The position numbers and the translations under genes were made by a program. A stretch of 64,000 bases of DNA, taken from Neptuniibacter sp048548695 (GTDB taxonomy: Bacteria > Pseudomonadota > Gammaproteobacteria > Pseudomonadales > Balneatricaceae). The notes under the pieces are model-generated. The model was given only the letters and a program-made list of their open reading frames with translations, made no database searches and was not told the origin of the DNA. The stretch lies in assembly GCF_048548695.1 (NCBI RefSeq), contig NZ_JBLYIF010000008.1; one strand, written 5' to 3'. Shown piece after piece: positions 1 through 8,168 of the stretch (positions are counted from its first letter, which is position 1; every line of letters begins with the position of its first letter).

Positions 1-917
1 CTCATCAAATCCTTGGCATCACGCAGGGAAGCCTCAAAGCTGTCGTACTTAATATTGACCAGTGCGGCATGCTTCGGAATCGGCAGGACATTCAGCTTAG
101 CTTCCGCAATAAAGCCCAGAGACCCCTCAGCACCACAGAGAATGTTATTAAGGTTGAAACACCCTTCATCATCCCGGATATGCGCCAGATCATAGCCGGT
201 CAGGCAGCGGTTTAATTTAGGAAAGCGCGCATCAATCAGCTCTTTTTTATCAGTGAAAATCTGGTCCAGAACGCTATGGATCTCACCGACCCGGCCCGAC
301 TGCTGCTTAAGTGCGTTCAGCTCATCATCACTGATCGGCTTTGAGTGCCACAAGTCCCCACCCAGTAGTACCGTATGCAGCTCTAAGACATGGTCGCGGG
401 TTTTACCATACAACACAGATCCCTGACCGCTGGCATCGGTATTGATCATGCCGCCGATGGTCGCCCGGTTACTGGTGGACAGTTCAGGGGCGAAAAATAA
501 GCCATAAGGCTGCAACGCCCGGTTCAGCTGGTCCTTTACCACACCCGCCTCAACCCGCACCCAACGCTCTTCAGCATTAATTTCAAGCACCTTGTGCATG
601 TGCTTTGATACATCAACAATCAGACCATCGGTCAGCGACTGACCGTTAGTGCCGGTACCGCCACCGCGGGCACTCATTTTCACATCCACAAAGCGCGACT
701 CATCCGCCAGCGCTGCGATCAGAGTCAGGTCTTCTGCATGACGCGGATAAAGTACGGCCTGTGGCAGCATCTGATAGATACTGTTATCCGTGGACAACAC
801 TATCCGGTTGGCATAATCGGCGTTCATATCACCGGCAAAGCCAGCGCTGTTGAGTTCGTCGATAAAATTGAGGTACAGGGCTTCGGTGGTTTCAACCTGT
901 GACAGCCGCGGGATCAT
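1..917 (-). CDS. ydiJ: FAD-linked dehydrogenase YdiJ (D-2-hydroxyglutarate dehydrogenase type), N-terminal part
   Basis: Reads leftward out of the window, so only the first ~305 residues are present. The protein begins MIPRLSQVETTEALYLNF, very like E. coli YdiJ, which fixes the ATG at 917. Visible are the FAD-binding PCMH-type segment with the glycine-rich motif SARGGGTGTNGQ (residues ~83-94) and the strongly conserved FAPELSTSNRATIGGMINTD block. The full-length family is about 1000 residues, with an FAD-oxidase half followed by an Fe-S/cysteine-rich half; the second half lies off the window. YdiJ has been reported to oxidise D-2-hydroxyglutarate; the exact substrate here is inferred. A LysR gene diverges from it across a 108-bp gap. 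Confidence 0.93.
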   Translation of the reverse strand, partial: MIPRLSQVETTEALYLNFIDELNSAGFAGDMNADYANRIVLSTDNSIYQMLPQAVLYPRHAEDLTLIAALADESRFVDVKMSARGGGTGTNGQSLTDGLIVDVSKHMHKVLEINAEERWVRVEAGVVKDQLNRALQPYGLFFAPELSTSNRATIGGMINTDASGQGSVLYGKTRDHVLELHTVLLGGDLWHSKPISDDELNALKQQSGRVGEIHSVLDQIFTDKKELIDARFPKLNRCLTGYDLAHIRDDEGCFNLNNILCGAEGSLGFIAEAKLNVLPIPKHAALVNIKYDSFEASLRDAKDLM

Positions 918-1025
918 GGCAAACATCCTCTTTGGGTCCGGCGCACCGGAATTGTCAGTCTGCGAGCAATGATGCAGAATTGTTATTTATCAATCAAACG
1001 ATAAAATTCTATAAATTAATTGATA

Positions 1026-1946
1026 ATGTCGAATAATATCTCAATCCGCCATCTACGCGCCTTCTCTGCCATTGCTGCCTGCGGCAGTTTCACCCGAGCT
1101 GCAGATGACCTGCACCTGACGCAGTCGACCCTGACCGCGACGATTCAGCAGCTGGAGCAACAGGTCGCGCTGACACTCTTTGACCGCACCACCCGCAGGG
1201 TAATGCTGACCCGTGAAGGCGAGCAGTTTTTGCCGGTGGCAGAGAAGCTGTTATCTGATTTTGATACCGCGCTGAATGACCTGCAGGCGATATCATCACG
1301 CCAGCGTGGTCAGGTTGGCATTGCCGCCTCGCCTTCGGTTATTACCTGCCTGATGCCCGACGTGGTGCACAATTACCACCAACAATACCCTAACATTCAC
1401 CTGCAGCTCAGGGATGAAAACGCTGGCGGTATTGAACTACGGGTATTGGATAACAGTGTCGATTTTGGCATCGGCGGTAACCACTCCAATCATCCAGACC
1501 TGAGTTACCAGCCACTGCTGCAAGATCGCTATGGTGTTGTACTGCCCAACACACATGACCTAGCTACCAAGGCAACACTGAGCTGGGAACAAATTGCCGC
1601 CCTGCCGCAACTGCAACTGACCACTGACAGCGGCATCCGCAGCGAATTACAGAGCCTATATCCCGACCAGAACCTGCAACTAACGCAAATAGAGGTGTCC
1701 AGCCCGGCCGCCATGGCGGAGCTAATCAGGCGGGATATGGGAATCTGCCTGTTACCTGCGCTGGCAGCCAATACCCGAGGCTTCAGTGGCCTGGTATTCA
1801 GCCCCCTGGAGCCAGAGTTTTATCGGCAAATTTATCTAATCAGTCGCCGTGGACGAGCGCTCAGCCCGGCGGCAGAAGCCATGCTGCAAAACCTATTACT
1901 CAGTTTGCAGCAACAAACCCTGCCAACCTTTGTCGAACGTATCTGA
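1026..1946 (+). CDS. LysR-family transcriptional regulator
   Basis: 306 residues with the LysR layout: an N-terminal winged helix-turn-helix (residues ~4-62; ISIRHLRAFSAIAACGSFTRAA then LTQSTLTATIQQLEQQ) and a periplasmic-binding-protein-like effector domain (~90-295). The ATG at 1026 is preferred over an in-frame TTG at 1020 because it puts the helix-turn-helix at the usual distance from the N-terminus. It diverges from ydiJ, the usual arrangement for a LysR protein that controls its neighbour, so ydiJ control is likely but inferred. It ends 10 bp before the convergent ppsA stop, with no obvious terminator between. The effector is unknown. Confidence 0.93.
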   Translation: MSNNISIRHLRAFSAIAACGSFTRAADDLHLTQSTLTATIQQLEQQVALTLFDRTTRRVMLTREGEQFLPVAEKLLSDFDTALNDLQAISSRQRGQVGIAASPSVITCLMPDVVHNYHQQYPNIHLQLRDENAGGIELRVLDNSVDFGIGGNHSNHPDLSYQPLLQDRYGVVLPNTHDLATKATLSWEQIAALPQLQLTTDSGIRSELQSLYPDQNLQLTQIEVSSPAAMAELIRRDMGICLLPALAANTRGFSGLVFSPLEPEFYRQIYLISRRGRALSPAAEAMLQNLLLSLQQQTLPTFVERI

Positions 1947-1956
1947 TGACAACCAA

Positions 1957-4326
1957 TCAGGGCTCGTCGTTAGCCAGGAAGAACCAGGTATCCAACACCG
2001 AGTCAGGATTCAGTGACACGCTATTAATGCCCTGCTCCATCAACCAGCGCGCCAGATCCGGATGATCTGAAGGCCCCTGGCCACAAATGCCGACATATTT
2101 GCCCTGCGCCCGACAGGCACTGATTGCCATGGACAGCAGTTTCAGTACAGCTTCGTTGCGTTCATCAAACAGATGCGCGATGACCCCGGAATCACGGTCA
2201 AGGCCCAGAGTGAGCTGAGTCAGGTCATTGGAACCGATAGAGAAGCCATCAAAGTATTCCAGGAACTGATCCGCCAACAAGGCATTGGATGGAATTTCGC
2301 ACATCATGATGACCCGCAGGCCATTCTCGCCCCGTTTCAGACCATGCGCCGCCAGCAGCTCAACCACCTGCCGCGCTTCGCCCGGGGTGCGCACAAACGG
2401 CACCATGACCTCGACATTGGTCAGGTGCATCTCATCCCGCACCCGTTTCAACGCACGGCATTCAAGTTCAAAACAGTCTCGGAAACTCTCAGAGATATAG
2501 CGTGCCGCTCCGCGGAAACCCAGCATGGGGTTCTCTTCTACTGGCTCAAACGCATCGCCACCAATCAGGTGGCTGTATTCGTTGGATTTAAAATCTGACA
2601 TGCGCACAATCACCTTCTTCGGATAGAAGGCTGCAGCCAGAGTGGAAATCCCCTCTACTAAGCGGTCAACGTAGAAGTCCACCGGGCTGGCATAACCGGA
2701 GGTACGTCGCTGAATTGTCTGTTGCAGCGCCGGTGGTTGAGTATCGTAATTCAGTAGTGCTTTCGGGTGGATGCCGATCATACGGTTGATGATAAATTCC
2801 AAACGGGCCAGACCAACCCCGGCATTCGGCAGAGCTTGAAAATCAAACGCCCGATCAGGATTACCCACATTCATCATGATATCGAACGGCAGTGATGGCA
2901 TGGATTTAACGCAGCTAGACTGATGTTCAAAATCCAGTTTTCCTTCGTATACTTTCCCGGTATCACCTTCAGCACAGGATACTGTCACCAGCTGACCTTC
3001 ACGCAAGCGATCGGTGACATCACCACAACCGACGATCGCTGGAATACCAAGCTCGCGGGCAATAATAGCCGCATGACAGGTACGTCCCCCCCGATTTGTC
3101 ACAATGGCAGCGGCGCGCTTCATCACTGGCTCCCAATCAGGATCGGTCATATCCGTCACCAGCACTTCGCCCGGCTGCAATAGATCCATTTCCGTCAGAT
3201 CATGCACCACCCTGACCGCACCAGAACCAATACGGTGGCCAATCGAGCGCCCTTCCGCCAGCACGTTACTGGTTTCTTTTAACAGATAACGTTCGATGAC
3301 AGTCTGGCTACTGCGACTTTTAACTGTTTCCGGACGCGCCTGAACCACCAACAATTCACCAGTGTCGCCATCTTTGGCCCACTCGATGTCCATCGGGCGG
3401 CCGTAATGTTTCTCTATTTCGACGGCAATACGAGCAAGCTGCTGAACATCAGTGTCATCAATCGAGAATTGCTGCCGCTCTGCCTGGCTGACCTGCACGG
3501 TTTCAACCGGATTACTGCCTTCAGCCTGATCGGCATAGACCATCTTGATCGCTTTAGCGCCCAGCGTACGGCGGATAATGGCCGGTGCCCCCTGTTTCAG
3601 GGTCGGCTTATAAACGTAAAATTCATCCGGGTTAACGGCGCCCTGCACCACGGTTTCACCTAATCCATAAGCAGCGGTAATAAACACCACATGGTTAAAA
3701 CCGGATTCAGTATCCAGGGTAAACATGACACCGGAAGCGCCGGTTTCGCTGCGCACCATACGCTGGATACCTGCCGAAAGCGCCACTTCGCTGTGCGCAA
3801 AGCCGTGGTGCACGCGGTAACTGATAGCACGGTCATTATAGAGAGAAGCAAATACCTCACGAATGGCATGCTTGACTGCGGCCAGACCACGAATATTAAG
3901 AAAGGTTTCTTGCTGGCCGGCAAAGGATGCATCCGGCAGGTCTTCAGCGGTCGCCGACGAACGCACAGCAACGGCAAGCTCTTCATTACCCGCGGCCAGC
4001 TCTTGCCAGGCGTTGGTGATTGCCTGGTCCAGCTCTGGCTGAAACTCAGCTTGCAGAATCCAGTTGCGCACCTGCTTACCCGTTTCCGTCAGCGCCTGAA
4101 TATCGTTGGTATCGAGCTGACTCAGGGCATCATGAATACGTTGTTCCAAGCTACTATGCTGCAGAAAGTCACGAAACGCCTCTGCTGTGGTAGCAAAACC
4201 ATTGGGCACCTGAACACCGGCACCACTCAGCTCCTGAATCATCTCCCCGAGGGACGCATTTTTACCACCAACCTTGTCAACGTCATTCATGCCAACCTGA
4301 TCAAGGCGTAATACGTAACTCTGCAA
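1957..4326 (-). CDS. ppsA: Phosphoenolpyruvate synthase
   Basis: Makes PEP, AMP and phosphate from pyruvate and ATP, the entry step to gluconeogenesis from C2/C3 carbon. 789 residues, matching the ~790 of E. coli PpsA, with the family blocks in order: N-terminal ATP-grasp domain (GMNDVDKVGGKNASLGEM at the start, RSSATAEDLPDASFAGQQET), central swivelling phosphohistidine domain (GGRTCHAAIIARELGIP) and C-terminal PEP-binding barrel (GLARLEFIINRMIG, FSIGSNDLTQLTLG, GICGQGPSDHPD). The longer frame runs upstream to 4416. A TTG at 4326 has a good GGAGAG ribosome site about 7 nt upstream and yields the family length, so TTG is chosen. It diverges from ppsR, which encodes its regulator. Confidence 0.97.
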   Translation of the reverse strand: MQSYVLRLDQVGMNDVDKVGGKNASLGEMIQELSGAGVQVPNGFATTAEAFRDFLQHSSLEQRIHDALSQLDTNDIQALTETGKQVRNWILQAEFQPELDQAITNAWQELAAGNEELAVAVRSSATAEDLPDASFAGQQETFLNIRGLAAVKHAIREVFASLYNDRAISYRVHHGFAHSEVALSAGIQRMVRSETGASGVMFTLDTESGFNHVVFITAAYGLGETVVQGAVNPDEFYVYKPTLKQGAPAIIRRTLGAKAIKMVYADQAEGSNPVETVQVSQAERQQFSIDDTDVQQLARIAVEIEKHYGRPMDIEWAKDGDTGELLVVQARPETVKSRSSQTVIERYLLKETSNVLAEGRSIGHRIGSGAVRVVHDLTEMDLLQPGEVLVTDMTDPDWEPVMKRAAAIVTNRGGRTCHAAIIARELGIPAIVGCGDVTDRLREGQLVTVSCAEGDTGKVYEGKLDFEHQSSCVKSMPSLPFDIMMNVGNPDRAFDFQALPNAGVGLARLEFIINRMIGIHPKALLNYDTQPPALQQTIQRRTSGYASPVDFYVDRLVEGISTLAAAFYPKKVIVRMSDFKSNEYSHLIGGDAFEPVEENPMLGFRGAARYISESFRDCFELECRALKRVRDEMHLTNVEVMVPFVRTPGEARQVVELLAAHGLKRGENGLRVIMMCEIPSNALLADQFLEYFDGFSIGSNDLTQLTLGLDRDSGVIAHLFDERNEAVLKLLSMAISACRAQGKYVGICGQGPSDHPDLARWLMEQGINSVSLNPDSVLDTWFFLANDEP

Positions 4327-4460
4327 AGGTCTCTCTCCTACTCTGAACCAGTGTTTACACTGCGCAAATCTGCGTATTTGGCAGTGCAATTTGTTATAGT
4401 GAGCCAAATAAAGCACATATTTCTCAGTGCCCTACTATATCCCATATAAATGTAACAAAG

Positions 4461-5279
4461 ATGAAACGGACTGCATTTTTTATTTCCGACGGTACCGGTA
4501 TTACCTCAGAAACTCTGGGCCACAGTCTGCTTGCGCAGTTTGATGGGATTGAATTTGAGCAGATCACCCTGCCCTATGTCGATACCCTGGACAAAGCAGA
4601 AAAGGTAATTCAACAAATCAATGCCGCAGCTCAACGTGATGCTGAACGACCACTGATTTTTGACACCATTGTTGACGAAGCCATCCGTAGCCGAATTTCT
4701 GAAGCAGATGCCTTCAAAATTGACGTTTTCTCCAGCTTTTTAAAACCGCTGGAGCAAGAGCTGGATGCCCGCTCAAATTACTCGGTGGGTAAGTCTCACG
4801 CCATCGTCGAACGACATAAATACAAAGCCCGTATCGACTCTGTCAACTTTGCCATCGATAACGATGATGGCGCGCGCATCAGGCAGTATGACCAGGCCGA
4901 TATTATTCTGGTTGGCGTTTCTCGCTGCGGCAAAACGCCAACCTGCCTCTACATGGCAATGCAATTTGGCATCCGCGCTGCGAACTACCCGCTGACAGAA
5001 GACGATCTGGAGTTTGGCCGGTTGCCTGAATCACTGGCAGAGCATCGTCACAAACTCTATGGCCTCACCATCGACCCGTTTCAACTGGCAGCAATCCGCC
5101 ATGAACGCCGATCAAACAGTCGTTATGCTTCACTGGATCAGTGTGATTTTGAGGTACGTGAAGTCGAGCGGCTGTTCAAAAAGCTGGGGGTGCCGTTTAT
5201 CAATACCACCAACTTTTCCATTGAAGAGATCTCAACGCGCATCATGGCGGAGGCCGGTCTGGAACGCCGGATGAGTTGA
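4461..5279 (+). CDS. ppsR: PEP synthase regulatory protein (bifunctional kinase/pyrophosphorylase, DUF299)
   Basis: 272 residues, typical PSRP size. Switches PEP synthase off by ADP-dependent phosphorylation of a threonine next to the catalytic histidine and back on by Pi-dependent dephosphorylation. Visible family features are the start RTAFFISDGTGITSETLGHS, the P-loop GVSRCGKTPT (residues ~152-161), and NTTNFSIEEIS followed by the short C-terminal tail. It is divergent from ppsA with a ~134-bp shared promoter gap, the classical layout. A strong hairpin terminator follows at 5303-5329. Confidence 0.96.
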   Translation: MKRTAFFISDGTGITSETLGHSLLAQFDGIEFEQITLPYVDTLDKAEKVIQQINAAAQRDAERPLIFDTIVDEAIRSRISEADAFKIDVFSSFLKPLEQELDARSNYSVGKSHAIVERHKYKARIDSVNFAIDNDDGARIRQYDQADIILVGVSRCGKTPTCLYMAMQFGIRAANYPLTEDDLEFGRLPESLAEHRHKLYGLTIDPFQLAAIRHERRSNSRYASLDQCDFEVREVERLFKKLGVPFINTTNFSIEEISTRIMAEAGLERRMS

Positions 5280-5302
5280 TAACAACCAGTACACTACATG
5301 AG

Positions 5303-5329
5303 AAACGGGGCTGAAATTCAGCCCCGTTT
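5303..5329. terminator. Bidirectional intrinsic terminator between ppsR and the DUF11-like gene
   Basis: Perfect 12-bp inverted repeat (5303-5314 with 5318-5329), 3-nt loop AAT, GC-rich core and A/T ends on both sides. It sits between the convergent ppsR and the minus-strand secreted-protein gene and can serve both. Confidence 0.85.
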
Positions 5330-5355
5330 GAGTGTCGCACTGCAATGATGGTGGA

Positions 5356-7632
5356 TCAGTTACAGAGCGTACAATCGGCAGTATCGTTGTCAGAAACAGG
5401 GGATCCTGACAAGACACCGGTTGCAGCCACATTGGCTGTATTAGAGAAGGTTGCTGTTTCCTGAGCAACCAATGAGCCTGCATCAATGCTGCTCGGTACA
5501 TAGGTTGCTTTGACTTTGACAACATCACCCACTTTCATGACACCGGTACAGTTTGTCGCACCGCAAGCCACGTCAGAACCCAGTGGTTTCGAGATAATTG
5601 TCAGTGAGTCCGCTTTAGTATCGGTCAACAGGATATTCAGATTTTCCCGATCTGGATCAGCAGTAGCTGGGTTGGTTACCACGATTTCATTCGTAATACG
5701 TACAGCCACTTCATTAGTGGCAGTAATGAACAGTGATACACCATCATCAGCTCCATCTTTACAGGCTTTGGTCAAATCAATGTCCTGAGACAGAATCAAA
5801 GAACAACTCGCGGTAGCAATATCCGAAGCAGTCTCTTCCACCTGACCACCCGCATAATAATCACCGCTGGCAGTGACCTGATCCGAATGGCTGGTAACTG
5901 CGTTACTGGTCACAGTACCGCTATAACCTACCTGTCCATCCACAACCAAATCATCAACACCCAAGGTGAAACTGGCCTCACCGACTTCTTTGATACCATC
6001 ACCATCGTCATACCAGGCATCAAAGCTGGCAGGTACCAGACCGCTACCATCAGTGGCAATATCAATCAGCGTGATATCTTCCAATGTGACATTACCCGTA
6101 TTGGTAATCAGGCCTGACAAAATACCCTGGAAGGTATCACCGCCAGTCAGTGAAGCATCACAGTTTTTGGTGACATCGATGGTCGGATTCGGCGCAAAGC
6201 AGTTTGCTGTATCCGATTTTGGATCGCCAATGGGCGTGCCCACCAGAGAGTAGGCGGTTGCCTGGACTTCATCCGAGAAGTTCAGATCAGTAAGATCCGG
6301 ATTATTAACTGTGTAATAACCTTCATAGCGCACGTTAGTACCGCCAGGCACAATAATGGTCGCCACTGTGGCTGTGCCAGTATTGGTTACCGGTGTATCG
6401 CCTGCGCCACCGCACTCGTCATCACCATCATCAATGCAGAATGCAGTAAAGGTGCCGTTACCACCTGCAGTAATGTCTTCCAGGTCGACTTCCAGCGAAG
6501 ACACGCCGGTATTTTCCACTTCACCTGAGAAAGAGATGGTCGCAACATCATCTGTTGCATTCAGATCAGCTTCACATGATTTGGAGATCTCGAATCCACA
6601 TAATGGGAAAGAGCCCAAAACAAAGTCTTTCAGCGTCGCTGTGAACGAACGAGAGCTTCGGGTTTCTGCCATAAAGCTGGCAAAACAGCTTTCAGTGCCC
6701 AGCAATTGGCTCAGGTTGATGCCCCCTTCAAAAAAGGTTTCGTAAGGGAACATACCGTCAGTGCCGTCTTTAGCTATATAAGGCCAAGGCGCATCAGTTG
6801 GGTCATTAGGGCCACCCTCTGCATTGGTGATGGCACACACCGGCAGATTGGGCTCAGTACCACACACAACACCGGTACCACCGCTGTCCATGGCGGCGCG
6901 TTTGTATAGCAAACGCAGATTTTTAGCCGCGCATTCACCCTCTACTGGGTTATTACTGGTTGCTTTAGAGCAACTGTTATCCCACATCACGATTTCAACG
7001 TAAGGAACCGCATTGTTGGCCTGAGGAAACTCAACCACAGTTAACAGGTCACCGGCGGTGATAATTTCACCCGCATCCAATCTGCCGTTGGCGGGACTGT
7101 CGTCAGTCCACACCACAGAAGTGTGTGAACCGATAAAATCCCCACCACTTGGATCAGGATCAGCCGGATCACCCGGGTCTGGATCCAGTCCGACTTCATT
7201 GACAAAGAACCACCAGCCAAAGAAGGCATCCCCCTCATTGGTGATACGGTCTGCGCCAAAGTAGACGATCAACTCACCACCGGGATTATTATATGCGGCT
7301 GCATAAGCATTGGTGATATCGTTTTTATCCGGGCCGTTACCATACTTACCCCAGCTCCACTGGGTAATGTCCTGAATATCTTTTTTACCGCCATCAAACA
7401 CAGTGTAATTATCTGGTTCAGTGGCAAATGTGAACACCTCCTGCGCCCCTGATGCGGGGTTTAAATAAAGCGTTTCCCAATCATCACCGGGACTACCAGA
7501 CTCCAGTGCGTTACCATCCAGCTCAAATAGGCCCTCTTCATCTACCCCTACTGACCAGGCTGGCAACCCCAGGCTGAGCAAGCTGCTTAACAGCCCAACC
7601 TGGAGCCACGTACAAACTTTTATCCGTTGCAT
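5356..7632 (-). CDS. Large secreted or surface protein with three DUF11-like repeats
   Basis: 758 residues. The start at 7632 follows a good AGGAGGT site and gives a signal peptide (~residues 1-26, ...LSLGLPAWS). The N-terminal part (to ~340) carries a pattern I associate with DUF11-type secreted proteins: a DGGKKDIQDI stretch, then W-x-W, then DKNDITNAYAAAY and YFGADR. From ~347 there are three beta-rich repeats, each opening with an I-[DS]-[VLI]-[ST]-K-x-C motif (near residues 347, 483 and 617) and closing with an Asp/Ala-rich Cys motif. Asp/Gly-rich acidic stretches suggest Ca2+ binding. No membrane anchor or C-terminal sorting signal is obvious; the C-terminus is DCTLCN. It lies just beyond the T2SS operon but has its own leader, so export by that T2SS is a reasonable, unproven idea. 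Confidence 0.8.
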   Translation of the reverse strand: MQRIKVCTWLQVGLLSSLLSLGLPAWSVGVDEEGLFELDGNALESGSPGDDWETLYLNPASGAQEVFTFATEPDNYTVFDGGKKDIQDITQWSWGKYGNGPDKNDITNAYAAAYNNPGGELIVYFGADRITNEGDAFFGWWFFVNEVGLDPDPGDPADPDPSGGDFIGSHTSVVWTDDSPANGRLDAGEIITAGDLLTVVEFPQANNAVPYVEIVMWDNSCSKATSNNPVEGECAAKNLRLLYKRAAMDSGGTGVVCGTEPNLPVCAITNAEGGPNDPTDAPWPYIAKDGTDGMFPYETFFEGGINLSQLLGTESCFASFMAETRSSRSFTATLKDFVLGSFPLCGFEISKSCEADLNATDDVATISFSGEVENTGVSSLEVDLEDITAGGNGTFTAFCIDDGDDECGGAGDTPVTNTGTATVATIIVPGGTNVRYEGYYTVNNPDLTDLNFSDEVQATAYSLVGTPIGDPKSDTANCFAPNPTIDVTKNCDASLTGGDTFQGILSGLITNTGNVTLEDITLIDIATDGSGLVPASFDAWYDDGDGIKEVGEASFTLGVDDLVVDGQVGYSGTVTSNAVTSHSDQVTASGDYYAGGQVEETASDIATASCSLILSQDIDLTKACKDGADDGVSLFITATNEVAVRITNEIVVTNPATADPDRENLNILLTDTKADSLTIISKPLGSDVACGATNCTGVMKVGDVVKVKATYVPSSIDAGSLVAQETATFSNTANVAATGVLSGSPVSDNDTADCTLCN

Positions 7633-8168
7633 GATCCACCTCCTGCACCCTGACACTTAACCTTAAGTGCCGGGCCTCCTTTATCACTACTTTCAGCGCC
7701 GGTGGTGCGGGTAATGTATCCGCGCAACATCTGTGCTGAACCCTGACATGCCGTCATTCAGGCACCCCGATGCCTAGCCCATACCTGCACAGGGGTGTCA
7801 TTAAAGGGGTGATGGCAATTTACATACCATTTATGTACATGCTTGTTTTCAAAGCAGATTAAATAAAGACAGCCAGTTTTCTGGCGGAAAACTATCAAGG
7901 ACTGTTAACACTGGCTTACCAAGCCGTTCAATAGATACCGCCTAAGCCGCACAACAACCTCAGCACGAGGGACCACAACAGCGTTGTAATGAATAATAAG
8001 CTATTGAATATGTTAACGATTTAGAATCATGAAGAATAACGGGCAGCCGTTCAACCATGTCCAGCGCAGTGTCTGGGCAAGCTGTAAAGCTGATGAAACA
8101 GGCAAAAAAAAGCGGAACCGAAAAAACGGTTCCGCTGGGTACGGAAAGAAGTGCATTATCCCCTAGTG
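7633..8168. promoter_or_regulatory. 536-bp intergenic region: leader of the DUF11-like gene and end of the T2SS operon
   Basis: No convincing gene. It holds an inverted repeat at 7654-7669 (7-bp arms, 2-nt loop) just upstream of the ribosome site of the 5356-7632 gene, which could hinder its initiation. A second hairpin-capable stretch lies near 7743-7763. The gspD terminator is at 8104-8136. The rest is AT-rich with no motif I can name; no riboswitch consensus was recognised. Confidence 0.5.
8104..8136 (-). terminator. Intrinsic terminator of the gsp operon
   Basis: 10-bp perfect stem (8111-8120 with 8127-8136), 6-nt A loop, followed on the minus strand by seven T (8110-8104). It lies 33 bp past the gspD stop and marks the end of the T2SS transcript. 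Confidence 0.9.

Noticed and set aside
3691..4311. 206-aa open frame opposite ppsA
   Set aside because: Antisense shadow of a conserved gene; no ribosome site and no family resemblance.
7633..7830. Riboswitch (cyclic-di-GMP or other) before the DUF11-like gene
   Set aside because: Hairpins are present, but no conserved core of a known riboswitch class could be recognised.
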